DNA of 37,152 bases from the NCBI RefSeq assembly GCF_018613315.1, contig NZ_JAGGQL010000017.1:1-37152 (forward strand), in the 5' to 3' direction. Position numbers and translations under genes: made by a program. The notes beneath the pieces were generated by a model. It did not search any database. It worked only from the letters and a program-made list of their open reading frames with translations, and was not told the origin of the DNA. Shown in pieces: positions 29,501 through 37,034 of the stretch (position 1 is its first letter; each line of letters begins with the position of its first letter). This DNA is from Bacillus sp. ISL-37 (GTDB taxonomy: Bacteria > Bacillota > Bacilli > Bacillales > Cytobacillaceae).

Positions 29501-30050
29501 TCTGTATTCACAGATGCTCAAGGAAGCAATTGAGGAGCGAAAGCCTGAAAAGGATCAAGTGCGCAAGCCTTCGATTGAAATCGATCTTGAACTTGATGCA
29601 TATATACCTGATAGCTACATTTCTGATGGACACCAGAAAATCGAGATGTATAAGCGTTTCCGTGGTATAGAGACATTGAAGGATATCGATGAATTGAAAG
29701 AGGAAATTACCGACAGGTTCGGGGATTACCCTGCAGAGGTGGACACCCAATTTAAGGTAGCGGAACTTAAGGTGTATGCAATCACCGCAGGTGTGGAAAC
29801 AATTAAACAGGCTAAGCAGGATGTAACGATTCTTTTAACAGAGGATGGAAGCAGCAGAATTGATGGACAGAAGGTGTTCAAGCTAAGCAGCCAATATAGG
29901 AATGCAGTCGGGCTTGGAATGGATGGCAAAAAACTGAAAATGGTTGTCCACACGAAAGGCATGAAAAACGACCGCTGGTTCGAAATCACTTTCGAGATGA
30001 TTAAGGGACTTCACGACTCCCAAAAAGAACAGGAAAATACAGTATCGTAA
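26514..30050 (+). CDS. mfd: Transcription-repair coupling factor Mfd
   Basis: Removes RNA polymerase stalled at DNA lesions and recruits UvrA for nucleotide excision repair. The 1178-residue protein (B. subtilis 1177) contains the UvrB-like N-terminal domain, with YPANELIAAEI (about 80-90) and GEFSLRGGIIDIYP, the RNA polymerase-interacting domain (about 490-560; KIGDYVVHVNHGIGKYLG), then RecG-like translocase motifs: Walker A GDVGYGKTE (about 651), DEEQRFG (about 752), TLTATPIPRTL, and QLRGRVGRS. The C-terminal TRCF domain is complete. ATG 26514 follows GGGAGAGG (26501-26508). Confidence 0.98.
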   Translation: MQGLKALFSHQDNVQSVISGMDAGLREQLVAGLSGSARTVFLAAIYEQTKRPVLIVTHNLLQAQKLYDDLVNLIGENDVYLYPANELIAAEISISSPELKAQRIEALNHWSKKKTGIVIVPMAGLRKLLPPKDLWSKFQMTFKLGEEIDLESVLNRFVSMGYVRAEMVSAPGEFSLRGGIIDIYPLTSADPIRIELFDAEVDSIRTFSLEDQRSKEKMKTVAIGPATENPIENEQLDRLIAGLEKGLSGSLKKLKDDKAKTLMSQNVGYELEQLRNGQKPDQVFKYLSIAYEKPQSLIDYLPSNGFLFVDEISRVQEMNESLSKEEAEWYTSLLGEGQIIHDLKISHQLPDLMSKAGKPIVYLSLFLRHVPNTSPQNIINISCKQMQNFHGQMHVLKGEVDRWRKGNYAVIFLGPDAERVKKLERVLEDYEIDAVKMNSKQELLPGKVQIIQGSLNTGFEFPIQKIAVITEEELFNKKTKKPARRQKLSNAERIKSYSELKIGDYVVHVNHGIGKYLGIETLVINGVHKDYLHIRYHGTDKLYVPVEQIDLVQKYVGSEGKEPKVYKLGGSDWKRVKSKVQSSVQDIADDLIKLYAEREASIGHAFSPDGEMQRDFESSFPYQETEDQVRSIHEIKLDMERERPMDRLLCGDVGYGKTEVAIRAAFKAIADGKQVAFLVPTTILAQQHYETLRERFQDFPINIGLLSRFRTRKQQTETIKGLKAGSVDIVVGTHRLLSKEITYNDLGLLIIDEEQRFGVTHKEKIKQLKTNVDVLTLTATPIPRTLHMSMLGVRDLSVIETPPENRFPVQTYVMEYNGGLVRESIERELARDGQVYFLYNRVEDIERKAEEISMLVPDARVTFAHGRMTENELESVMLGFLEGEYDVLVSTTIIETGVDIPNVNTLIVYDADKMGLSQLYQLRGRVGRSNRVAYAYFTYRKDKILTEVAEKRLQAIKEFTELGSGFKIAMRDLSIRGAGNLLGAQQHGFIDSVGFDLYSQMLKEAIEERKPEKDQVRKPSIEIDLELDAYIPDSYISDGHQKIEMYKRFRGIETLKDIDELKEEITDRFGDYPAEVDTQFKVAELKVYAITAGVETIKQAKQDVTILLTEDGSSRIDGQKVFKLSSQYRNAVGLGMDGKKLKMVVHTKGMKNDRWFEITFEMIKGLHDSQKEQENTVS

Positions 30051-30203
30051 CCACATGGAAATAATTTGTAATCTAAATGTAAAATGATAAGGTGTTTCAA
30101 AAAAGATAGACAAGGGTAATTTTTGTGTGTACGCAATTATTAGCTGGAAGGTTTATCCGTTTTTGGCACCTTTATCACTTCAAAGAAAATAATAATGAGA
30201 AGT

Positions 30204-30232
30204 GTATAGAACTTTCCATATGAAAGATACTA
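30204..30232 (+). promoter_or_regulatory. Sigma-G promoter of spoVT
   Basis: GTATA (30204-30208), 17 bp, GATACTA (30226-30232, one mismatch to CATNNTA). The leader to spoVT would be about 150 bases. Elsewhere in the 340-base mfd-spoVT gap nothing else is seen. Confidence 0.65.
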
Positions 30233-30391
30233 AGTTCAAATCTTGGTAAGGTTGATTAATAAAGGCAGTATCATTATCGAAAGCTCATTTCGTAAACTTT
30301 CGACAAATGATTATTTCCAGAAAGTAAAAGTTAACGCGAAAACAACCTTATCTAAAAAAATAATCATCAGATGAAAGTGAGGCAACGTTGG

Positions 30392-30928
30392 ATGAAAGCA
30401 ACTGGTATTGTTCGTCGAATCGATGATTTAGGTCGTGTCGTAATTCCTAAAGAAATTAGAAGAACACTTCGTATTCGTGAAGGAGATCCACTCGAAATCT
30501 TTGTGGACCGTGATGGTGAAGTCATTTTAAAGAAGTATTCGCCAATAAGTGAGCTAGGCGATTTTGCGAAGGAGTATGCAGAAGCGCTGTATGATAGCTT
30601 AGGCAACCCGGTATTGATTTGCGATAGAGATACTTATATCGCATTGGCAGGAGGTTCCAAGAAGGACTACTTGAATAAAAACATCAGTGAACTTGTTGAA
30701 AAGACGATGGAAGACCGTAGTTCGTCCCTTGTGAACCAGCAGTCTAACATCGCTCTCGTTGAGGGAAATGAAGAACCTGTATCTGCTTATACAATCGGGC
30801 CAATCATTGCAAACGGAGATCCAATCGGGGCAGTAATTATCTTCTCTAAAGAAGGATCATTGGGTGACGTGGAACAAAAAGCTGTTGAAACAGCTGCAGG
30901 CTTCCTGGCAAGACAGATGGAGCAATAA
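30392..30928 (+). CDS. spoVT: Stage V sporulation protein T
   Basis: AbrB-family transcription factor that tunes sigma-G genes in the forespore. The 178 residues comprise the N-terminal AbrB DNA-binding domain, MKATGIVRRIDDLGRVVIPK with EIFVDRDGEVILKKY (1-50), a short linker, and a C-terminal GAF-like domain (about 56-178). ATG 30392 is 10 bases after GTGAGG (30376-30381); the upstream ATG 30371 has no ribosome-binding site. A sigma-G promoter lies upstream. Confidence 0.97.
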   Translation: MKATGIVRRIDDLGRVVIPKEIRRTLRIREGDPLEIFVDRDGEVILKKYSPISELGDFAKEYAEALYDSLGNPVLICDRDTYIALAGGSKKDYLNKNISELVEKTMEDRSSSLVNQQSNIALVEGNEEPVSAYTIGPIIANGDPIGAVIIFSKEGSLGDVEQKAVETAAGFLARQMEQ

Positions 30929-30969
30929 TCAAGATTCCTGATTTTTACCGATTTATAATCTTACCTAAA

Positions 30970-30996
30970 AGGGCAGCTGACAAAGCTGCCTCTTTT
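30970..30996 (+). terminator. Terminator after spoVT
   Basis: GGCAGC / GCTGCC (30972-30977, 30985-30990), extended by AAAAG / CTTTT with a bulge. Confidence 0.85.
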
Positions 30997-31034
30997 CGTG
31001 TTTTAGAACTTTAAGCACCTTCCGGGAAGAATAG

Positions 31035-31084
31035 TGTCCAACTCCAGCGCTTGTCAGGTCTGACCAAGGCGCTTGCGCTTTTCT
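31035..31084 (+). repeat. GC-rich dispersed repeat, copy A (most complete)
   Basis: GTCCAACTCCAGCGCTTGTC then the 20-mer CTGACCAAGGCGCTTGCGCT (31060-31079) and TTTTC. The halves CAGCGCTTGTCAG (31045-31057) and CTGACCAAGGCGCTTG (31060-31075) form a long hairpin with two bulges, so the copy may act as a terminator-like structure. Confidence 0.75.
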
Positions 31085-31089
31085 ATGTT

Positions 31090-31157
31090 ACATCAATCTA
31101 ACAAATTGATGTTACCTGTCACGCTTGGGGCAGACGCTTTTACCCTTGTGATATAAT
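31090..31157 (+). promoter_or_regulatory. yabM promoter region with palindrome
   Basis: Perfect 8-bp inverted repeat ACATCAAT / ATTGATGT (31090-31097, 31105-31112; 7-base gap), about 36 bp before an extended -10 TGATATAAT (31149-31157). No good -35 is seen. The palindrome could be an operator; its regulator is unknown. Confidence 0.5.
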
Positions 31158-31192
31158 ACGGTTGAAAATGAAAAATTGGAAGGAGATGGGCG

Positions 31193-32797
31193 ATGAAGCC
31201 CGTTGCAGATTCAAAGGAACTGATGAAGGGAGCCATGATCCTGACTATGGCAGCCCTCGTTACAAAAATTTTAAGCGCAGTTTACCGTGTCCCGTTTCAA
31301 AATATTGTCGGGGACATTGGTTTTTATATTTATCAGCAGGTTTATCCCTTTTTTGGGATTGTCATGGTTTTATCTACATATGGTTTTCCAGTTGTGATAT
31401 CCAAGCTTTATACGGAGCAGCAGGCTGCAGGGAATACTGGCAGGGCGGATAGGCTTTTGGCTATTTCACTTGTTTTCCTTAGCATGGTTGGAGTACTGTT
31501 CTTTTTGTTTTTCTATTTTGGTTCTGGATGGATTGCCGGAAAAATCGGTGACCCTGAACTAAAGCCATTATTCATGGTCGTCTCCGTGCCATTCCTGATC
31601 TTCCCGTTCACCTCTGTGTTCAGGGGATACTTCCAGGGAAAGGGAAACATGGTTCCGACTGCGATATCCCAGGTTTCTGAACAATTCATCCGTGTTGCGA
31701 CCATTCTGATTTTGTCAGCGGTCCTGGTACAGCAAGGCTTCTCTCTTTATATCACTGGTGCCGGGGCTGTGTTCGGGTCAATAACCGGCGGAGTCATTTC
31801 CGTTTTCATTCTCGGCTTTTTCTATCAGAAAAATGGAGGAGCTAATCCCTTAACGCGTTTTCATATTAGGGATCTATTTAAGGACGCAGCCTGGGTCGTA
31901 AAAGCACTGATCATTCAGGGATTTGCGATCAGCATTAGTGGGATGCTGTTAATATTGCTACAGTTGGCAGATTCATTGAATATGTATGCCTCCTTGCTGG
32001 CAACGGGACTGACGGCAGAGGAAGCAAAATCGGCCAAAGGCATTTTTGACCGAGGGCAGCCGCTCATCCAGCTTGGAACAGTTGTCGCCACCTCGATGTC
32101 ATTAAGCCTTGTACCGGCGATTTCTGGTGACAAATCAAGTAATCGGCGGGAAAAAGTCCTTCCCAAAGTTAGGCTTGCTCTTCAGACAAGCCTGATATTT
32201 GGCGCTGCGGCGGCGGTTGGCTTATACAGCATCATCGTTCCAGCAAATATCATGCTGTTTGAGAATGCAAATGGATCCGATGTTCTTGGACTACTCAGCC
32301 TGATGATTTTATTTGGCTCTGTCATCCTGACGATTATGAGCATTTTACAGGGGCTTGATAAGTCCATTTTTCCGGCTGCGGTCATTCTCGCGGGATTTGT
32401 ATTGAAATACATATTAAATCTATTGCTCATCCCTATTGCCGGAACAATGGGTGCAGCTATTGCCACATTGGCTGCGATGCTGGCTGTCATGTTGATCCTG
32501 ATTTATAAACTAAGAAGTGAGCTGGGGCAGCCTGTCCTATCGCTTGTTTTTATAACGAAAATATTGTTTTCCTCGGCAGTGATGGCTGTCGTTTTGCGAT
32601 TATTTTTATTTATAACGGATTTCGGATATGGCTATATTGAACCAGACAGGCTCGGAGCTGTATTTCAGGCATTAAGCTCAGTGGCCGTGGGAGCACTAGT
32701 TTACTTTTTTATTTTGATAAAAACCAGGGCTTTGACTGAAGAAGAACTAGTAACTTTGCCATTTGGCAGCAGAATTGTCCAGTTGTTCTCTAAATAG
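31193..32797 (+). CDS. yabM: MOP-superfamily polysaccharide/lipid flippase YabM (SpoVB-like)
   Basis: An integral membrane protein of 534 residues, similar in size and pattern to SpoVB, of the MATE/PST branch of the MOP superfamily, which flips lipid-linked sugars across the membrane. The N-terminus KGAMILTMAALVTKILSAVY and GFYIYQQVYPFF is typical; about 12-14 hydrophobic segments run to the C-terminus. The substrate is not known for YabM. ATG 31193 follows AAGGAGATGG (31179-31188). yabN begins 25 bases downstream in the same operon. Confidence 0.92.
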   Translation: MKPVADSKELMKGAMILTMAALVTKILSAVYRVPFQNIVGDIGFYIYQQVYPFFGIVMVLSTYGFPVVISKLYTEQQAAGNTGRADRLLAISLVFLSMVGVLFFLFFYFGSGWIAGKIGDPELKPLFMVVSVPFLIFPFTSVFRGYFQGKGNMVPTAISQVSEQFIRVATILILSAVLVQQGFSLYITGAGAVFGSITGGVISVFILGFFYQKNGGANPLTRFHIRDLFKDAAWVVKALIIQGFAISISGMLLILLQLADSLNMYASLLATGLTAEEAKSAKGIFDRGQPLIQLGTVVATSMSLSLVPAISGDKSSNRREKVLPKVRLALQTSLIFGAAAAVGLYSIIVPANIMLFENANGSDVLGLLSLMILFGSVILTIMSILQGLDKSIFPAAVILAGFVLKYILNLLLIPIAGTMGAAIATLAAMLAVMLILIYKLRSELGQPVLSLVFITKILFSSAVMAVVLRLFLFITDFGYGYIEPDRLGAVFQALSSVAVGALVYFFILIKTRALTEEELVTLPFGSRIVQLFSK

Positions 32798-32821
32798 AGC
32801 CTTGAAGGAGGAAGTGTGGAT

Positions 32822-34285
32822 ATGACAAATAAAATATTGATCATCGGACTGGGAGCGGGTGACCTTGACCAGCTGCCGCTTGGTGTATATAAAAAGCTGA
32901 AGCAGGAGAAAAACCTGTATTTGCGGACAAAGGAGCATTCGGTAGTCGCCGAGCTCGAGAAGGAAGGATTGCAGTTTCAATCCTTCGATGACGTATATGA
33001 AAAACATGACCAGTTTTCGGATGTTTACGAAGAGATAACAGAGATTTTGCTTGCAGAAGCAGAAAAAGCGCATGTAACCTATGCGGTTCCTGGACATCCT
33101 TTGATTGCCGAGCGAACCGTGCAGCTCCTGCTCGAACGAGGGCCAAAGCGGGATACAGAAATTGAAATTGGCGGCGGTCAGAGCTTCCTGGATGCCATGT
33201 TCCAGTCACTGGCGATTGATCCGATCGAAGGTTTTCAACTGCTTGACGGCACCGCACTGTCAAAAGAAGATTTACTTCTAAAGAGCCACACAATTATCGG
33301 ACAGGTCTATGACGCGTTCGTTGCATCTGACGTCAAGCTGACGCTTATGGAAAAATTGCCAGATGATTATGAGGTATACATCGTGACTGCTGCCGGAAGC
33401 AGTGAGGAAGTCATTAAAAAAGTTCCATTATATGAACTCGACAGGGAGATGGAGCTAAGTAATTTGACATCTGTTTATGTTCCACCTGTTGAAAATGAGC
33501 AAATTTTATACAAGGATTTTCTGAAGCTGCGTGGAATTATATCAGAACTGCGCGGTCCGAATGGCTGTCCTTGGGATAAGAAGCAGACTCATCAAACATT
33601 AAAAAAGTATTTGATTGAAGAATCGTATGAATTACTAGAGGCGATTGATAACGATGATATCGATCATATGATTGAAGAGTTGGGGGATGTGCTGCTTCAA
33701 GTCATGCTGCATGCGCAGATTGGTGAGGATGAGGGCTATTTTACCATCGATGATGTCATTGAAGGCCTGTCTGCAAAAATGGTCCGCAGGCATCCTCATG
33801 TGTTCGGGGACAAAACAGCTGAAAATGAAGCTGAGGTCTTGAAAAACTGGCAGGAGATCAAGGAGCAGGAAAAGGGCGGTGCCGTAAAATCGATGCTGGA
33901 GGGAGCCGGCAAAGGGCTTCCGAATCTGCTTAAGGCATATGAGTTGCAAAAGGAAGCCGCTAAAGTAGGGTTCGACTGGAAGACTGTGGCCCCGATCCTT
34001 GATAAGGTAAAGGAAGAAATTGAAGAGCTTTCCGAAGAAATCACTACAAATGGCATTCAGGAAGATATCCAGTTGGAGTACGGGGACCTATTGTTCGCGC
34101 TCGTCAACTTCGCAAGGCATTATGACATCAATCCTGAAGAGGCACTAAACAAGGCCAACCGGAAGTTCATGCGCCGCTTTGCCTATATCGAACAAAAAGC
34201 AGCAGAGAATGGCCGAAGTGTCGATGATTACACATTGGATGAATTGGATGCTTTCTGGGAGGAAGCGAAAACACAAGGTTTATAG
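32822..34285 (+). CDS. yabN: Tetrapyrrole methylase-like / MazG NTP pyrophosphohydrolase fusion (YabN)
   Basis: A 487-residue two-domain protein. Residues 1 to about 220 are a tetrapyrrole methylase (SAM-binding) fold with IIGLGAGDLDQLPLG (7-21) and YAVPGHPLIAERTV. From about 235, GPNGCPWDKKQTHQTLKKY starts MazG domain 1, with the metal motifs EESYELLEAI and EELGDVLLQVMLH; domain 2 contains EEIEELSEEI and EYGDLLFALVNFARH. It probably hydrolyses non-canonical NTPs. GTG 32816 (4 bases from AAGGAGG) is an equally possible start; ATG 32822 is chosen because it is ATG and gives MTNKILIIGLG. Confidence 0.93.
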   Translation: MTNKILIIGLGAGDLDQLPLGVYKKLKQEKNLYLRTKEHSVVAELEKEGLQFQSFDDVYEKHDQFSDVYEEITEILLAEAEKAHVTYAVPGHPLIAERTVQLLLERGPKRDTEIEIGGGQSFLDAMFQSLAIDPIEGFQLLDGTALSKEDLLLKSHTIIGQVYDAFVASDVKLTLMEKLPDDYEVYIVTAAGSSEEVIKKVPLYELDREMELSNLTSVYVPPVENEQILYKDFLKLRGIISELRGPNGCPWDKKQTHQTLKKYLIEESYELLEAIDNDDIDHMIEELGDVLLQVMLHAQIGEDEGYFTIDDVIEGLSAKMVRRHPHVFGDKTAENEAEVLKNWQEIKEQEKGGAVKSMLEGAGKGLPNLLKAYELQKEAAKVGFDWKTVAPILDKVKEEIEELSEEITTNGIQEDIQLEYGDLLFALVNFARHYDINPEEALNKANRKFMRRFAYIEQKAAENGRSVDDYTLDELDAFWEEAKTQGL

Positions 34286-34291
34286 GTAAAA

Positions 34292-34462
34292 GGCTGTTTT
34301 CGCATTGATTGTTGTTTTTCGAACACATACAGTAACGTATTCTTAGAGGTTGCGGTTCTTTTCGAAGATGCTACCTAAATGAAGATGCGTCAGTATTCGC
34401 AAAAACCCAGAAGCCGGTTTTTACTTTGAGTCTGGAAGCAACAAATTTTACGAAAAGAGCGC
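34292..34462 (+). mobile_element. MITE-like element, subfamily B, inside the yabN-rqcP operon
   Basis: A 171-bp copy, close to the element at 9341. Ends read inward GGCTGTTTTCGCATTGATTG and GCGCTCTTTTCGTAAAATTT. Flanks AGGTAAAA and AGGTAAAT (34284-34291, 34463-34470) match 7 of 8. It starts 6 bases after the yabN stop and ends 41 bases before rqcP. Confidence 0.82.
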
Positions 34463-34502
34463 AGGTAAATCAAACCAATAAGGAAAAAGGGGTTTAAATA
34501 CA

Positions 34503-34775
34503 ATGAGGCTGGATAAATTCTTAAAGGTATCAAGATTGATCAAAAGAAGAACATTGGCGAAGGAAGTATCCGACCAGGGGAGAATTTCAGTCAATGGTGT
34601 GCCTGCGAAAGCAAGTACGAATGTAAAAGCAGGTGATGAACTGGCGATCCGGTTCGGACAAAAGGTTGTTTCCGTGAAAATCGAAAGGATCCAGGAAACT
34701 TCACGCAAGGATGAGGCTGCAGAAATGTACACAATCCTTGGGGAAGAGCGAATTCCTGGAGATGATGATGAGTAA
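34503..34775 (+). CDS. rqcP: RNA-binding protein RqcP (S4 domain)
   Basis: A ribosome-quality-control factor: acts with RqcH to add C-terminal alanine tails to stalled peptides on the 50S subunit. The 90-residue protein is almost entirely an S4/Hsp15-type RNA-binding domain: MRLDKFLKVSRLIKRRTLAK, DQGRISVNGVPAKAS and VKAGDELAIRFG. ATG 34503 is behind AAAGGGG (34487-34493). In B. subtilis it lies directly after yabN; here an inserted element separates them, but order and direction are kept. Confidence 0.95.
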   Translation: MRLDKFLKVSRLIKRRTLAKEVSDQGRISVNGVPAKASTNVKAGDELAIRFGQKVVSVKIERIQETSRKDEAAEMYTILGEERIPGDDDE

Positions 34776-34778
34776 GCT

Positions 34779-34798
34779 AAGCTTCCTGTGAAGGCTTG
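34779..34798 (+). terminator. Weak hairpin after rqcP
   Basis: AAGCTTC / GAAGGCTT with a one-base bulge and no good U-tract; a possible weak terminator. No convincing sigma-E promoter for yabP could be read in 34799-34850. Confidence 0.3.
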
Positions 34799-34862
34799 TT
34801 CTATTCTCCCTTATCCAATCATAAACATGTACAAAAGTGCATTATGATTGTGAGGGGTAATG

Positions 34863-35165
34863 ATGAGCCAATATTATGAAACGAACCAGACAAAAAGTAA
34901 TTTGCCAGACCACGATTTAGTGATGAGAGGCAGACGGACACTTGAGATTACGGGAGTAAAGCAAGTTGAAAGCTTCGACAATGAAGAGTTTTTACTAGAG
35001 ACTGTCATGGGATTCCTTGCGATCAAGGGCCAGAACCTCCAGATGAAAAACCTGGATGTCGACAAAGGCATTGTATCGATCAAGGGGAAAATCTTCGACC
35101 TGGTCTATCTTGATGACCAGCATGGGGAGAAAGCTAAAGGCTTCTTTAGCAAGTTATTCCGATGA
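34863..35165 (+). CDS. yabP: Sporulation protein YabP
   Basis: A 100-residue protein (as in B. subtilis) of the YabP/YqfC family, needed for spore cortex/coat formation in the mother cell. It contains the family features HDLVMRGRRTLEITGVKQVE, SFDNEEFLLET and GFLAIKGQNLQMKNLDVDKG (20-mer). Of two adjacent ATGs (34860, 34863), the second is 5 bases after GAGGGG (34852-34857) and is preferred. Its end overlaps yabQ by 4 bases (ATGA), so the two are coupled. Confidence 0.94.
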   Translation: MSQYYETNQTKSNLPDHDLVMRGRRTLEITGVKQVESFDNEEFLLETVMGFLAIKGQNLQMKNLDVDKGIVSIKGKIFDLVYLDDQHGEKAKGFFSKLFR

Positions 35166-35797
35166 CATTGTCGACCCAATTTTTGACGATGCTCGCCATG
35201 ATTGGGATGGGCAGCTTATTCGGAGCTTCACTTGATACCCATAATCGTTTTCTGAAAAGGTCAAAACGAAAGTCGTGGATTGTCTTTATCAATGACATTT
35301 TGTTTTGGGTGTTCCAGGGTCTGTCGATATTTTATGTCTTATTTTCAGTGAATATGGGAGAATTGCGTTTTTATATCTTCCTGGCATTGTTATGCGGCTT
35401 TGCAGCGTACCAGAGTCTTTTTAAAAATATGTACCTTAAGTTGCTTGAGCGGGCCATTGCCATCACCATCAACGTGTATGTGTTTATCGTGAAGGCGATC
35501 AGGATGCTTGTGATTAGGCCGCTCCAGTTTCTGGCTGCCACCGCCTTATCACTATTGCTTTTGACGGGAAGAGGCCTTTACGCTCTAGGAAAATGGCTTC
35601 TTGCCGTTTTACTATGGCTGTTAAACACTTTCATTTGGAAACCAGTTAAGATTATATTCTTACTTTTTTGGAAACTTTTGCCGAAAACAGTTAAAAAAAG
35701 CGTCGAGAAGTTATATAATAAATTGGCAGGATTTCTAAATATAGTAAAGAATTATTCTACTAAGCCGATAAAATGGATAAAGAACTTTAAAAAATAA
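35162..35797 (+). CDS. yabQ: Spore cortex membrane protein YabQ
   Basis: A 211-residue mother-cell membrane protein needed for cortex formation in B. subtilis. Hydrophobic segments are at about 5-22 (FLTMLAMIGMGSLFGASL), 40-62, 70-86, 96-112 and 120-160; a highly basic C-terminal tail (KTVKKSVEKL ... KPIKWIKNFKK) lies probably in the cytoplasm. The start ATG overlaps the yabP stop. It is in the operon yabP-yabQ-divIC. Confidence 0.93.
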   Translation: MTLSTQFLTMLAMIGMGSLFGASLDTHNRFLKRSKRKSWIVFINDILFWVFQGLSIFYVLFSVNMGELRFYIFLALLCGFAAYQSLFKNMYLKLLERAIAITINVYVFIVKAIRMLVIRPLQFLAATALSLLLLTGRGLYALGKWLLAVLLWLLNTFIWKPVKIIFLLFWKLLPKTVKKSVEKLYNKLAGFLNIVKNYSTKPIKWIKNFKK

Positions 35798-35819
35798 ATT
35801 AAAAGGAGGACTGCGGGGA

Positions 35820-36218
35820 ATGGGTGTCATCAGGAAAAAGAACATAGCCAGGATTGAAAATCAATATGTACAGCAGCGTGAAAAAGCAGGTATTGCAGAA
35901 TCCAGAAAGCGAAAACTGCTTTTCAGGCGCCTCGCAGTCTTTGCTCTCTTCGCATCGGTCATCTCTTATTTGATGATCTCAACGTACATTTCACAGTCTT
36001 CAGCCCTCGAAAAGAAGCAGGTGGAAAAGGAACAGCTTGAACAAAAATTAGCAAGCCTTCAAAAAAAGCAGGAGATTCTGGATGAGGAAATCGTCAAATT
36101 AAACGATGATGAATACATAGCAAAGCTTGCCCGCAAGGAATATTTTCTGTCCGAAAAGAATGAAATCATCTTCAACCTTCCCAAAGAGAAAAAGGACTCC
36201 CAAGATTCGCCTTATTGA
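35820..36218 (+). CDS. divIC: Cell division protein DivIC (FtsB-like)
   Basis: A bitopic membrane protein of the division septum that works with FtsL and DivIB. The 132 residues consist of a basic cytoplasmic N-terminus (1-38), one membrane segment LAVFALFASVISYLMIST (39-56), a coiled coil (about 60-100; ALEKKQVEKEQLEQKLASLQ) and a conserved C-terminal LARKEYFLSEKNEIIF. ATG 35820 is 12 bases from AAAGGAGG (35800-35807), a long but acceptable spacing. The yabR promoter overlaps its stop codon. Confidence 0.95.
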   Translation: MGVIRKKNIARIENQYVQQREKAGIAESRKRKLLFRRLAVFALFASVISYLMISTYISQSSALEKKQVEKEQLEQKLASLQKKQEILDEEIVKLNDDEYIAKLARKEYFLSEKNEIIFNLPKEKKDSQDSPY

Positions 36219-36244
36219 CACTCTTTTTTGATATTCTGTATAAT
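36215..36244 (+). promoter_or_regulatory. Sigma-A promoter of yabR
   Basis: TTGACA (36215-36220), 18 bp, TATAAT (36239-36244); a second TATAAT starts at 36244. The -35 overlaps the divIC stop, so yabR can be expressed apart from the operon. Confidence 0.85.
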
Positions 36245-36292
36245 ATAATGTAAGTTTGATTTTTTATATCTTTAAGGAGGCAAAACTTTTTT

Positions 36293-36745
36293 ATGTCAAT
36301 CGAAGTAGGCAGCAAGCTACAGGGAAAGGTAACAGGTATTACAAATTTCGGGGCGTTTGTGGAACTGCCGGGAGGCTCAACTGGACTGGTTCATATCAGT
36401 GAGGTTGCAGACAACTATGTAAAAGACATTAATGACCACCTCAAAGTGGGCGACCAGGTTGAAGTAAAGGTTATCAATGTTGAAAAAGACGGTAAAATCG
36501 GTTTATCTATCAAGAAGGCTGTTGATAGACCAGAACGACCTGCAAGACCAGAAAGATCTGAATCAAGACCTTACTCACAGCGTCCACGCGGCGGCGGCGG
36601 CAGAGGAAACGACAACCGCAATGCCCGTCCGGAAAATTTCGAATCAAAAATGGCGAAATTTTTGAAGGACAGCGAAGACCGCCTGTCCACTCTTAAACGC
36701 GCTACCGAATCTAAGCGCGGCGGAAGAGGAGCTAGAAGAGGGTAA
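36293..36745 (+). CDS. yabR: S1 RNA-binding domain protein YabR
   Basis: A 150-residue protein with an S1 domain at residues 1-75 (VGSKLQGKVTGITNFGAFVE, GSTGLVHISEVADNYV, VGDQVEVKVINVEKDGKIGL) and a C-terminal tail rich in Arg, Pro and Gly (RGGGGRGNDNRNARPENFES, GGRGARRG), suited to RNA binding. It resembles general stress protein 13 family members; the exact role is unknown. ATG 36293 is 12 bases from AAGGAGG (36274-36280). In B. subtilis the next gene region contains spoIIE, outside this window. Confidence 0.93.
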   Translation: MSIEVGSKLQGKVTGITNFGAFVELPGGSTGLVHISEVADNYVKDINDHLKVGDQVEVKVINVEKDGKIGLSIKKAVDRPERPARPERSESRPYSQRPRGGGGRGNDNRNARPENFESKMAKFLKDSEDRLSTLKRATESKRGGRGARRG

Positions 36746-36791
36746 CTTGCTGCTAAGTGAATATATATAATAGCAGGAATCATGCTATACC

Positions 36792-36822
36792 AAGACAAGT
36801 CTTTTAAAGGGCTTGTCTTTTT
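36792..36822 (+). terminator. Terminator after yabR
   Basis: AAGACAAG / CTTGTCTT (36792-36799, 36812-36819) followed by a T run that is part of the next element's target duplication. Confidence 0.88.
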
Positions 36823-36826
36823 GTTT

Positions 36827-37009
36827 GGCTCTTTTCTCAGACTTTGTTGCTATTGACTACAAAATAGGATTAAATGACCTATGTTTCTTCATAAAATTAA
36901 AGATTATTAGGAGAAAAGAGCTTGCACACTTAATACCGAACTACAAAATAGGTTTTTTCACGTTAAAATCGGCTATAGGATTTTAACAACAATCTTTACG
37001 AAAACAGCC
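36827..37009 (+). mobile_element. MITE-like element, subfamily A
   Basis: A 183-bp element, the same length as the copy at 8981 and closely similar throughout. Ends read inward GGCTCTTTTCTCAGACTTTG and GGCTGTTTTCGTAAAGATTG. Perfect 8-bp target duplication TTTTGTTT (36819-36826, 37010-37017), though it is T-rich. It lies in the U-tract of the yabR terminator. Confidence 0.82.
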
Positions 37010-37034
37010 TTTTGTTTTGTTTAGGGGTCCATTG

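Noticed and set aside
30299-30305. Single Spo0A box (TTCGACA) before spoVT
   Set aside because: One 7-mer is expected several times by chance in 37 kb on two strands; no second box is near.
34799-34862. Sigma-E promoter for yabP-yabQ
   Set aside because: Expected from B. subtilis, but the best -10 (CATAAACA) lacks the final T and no -35 lies at the right distance.
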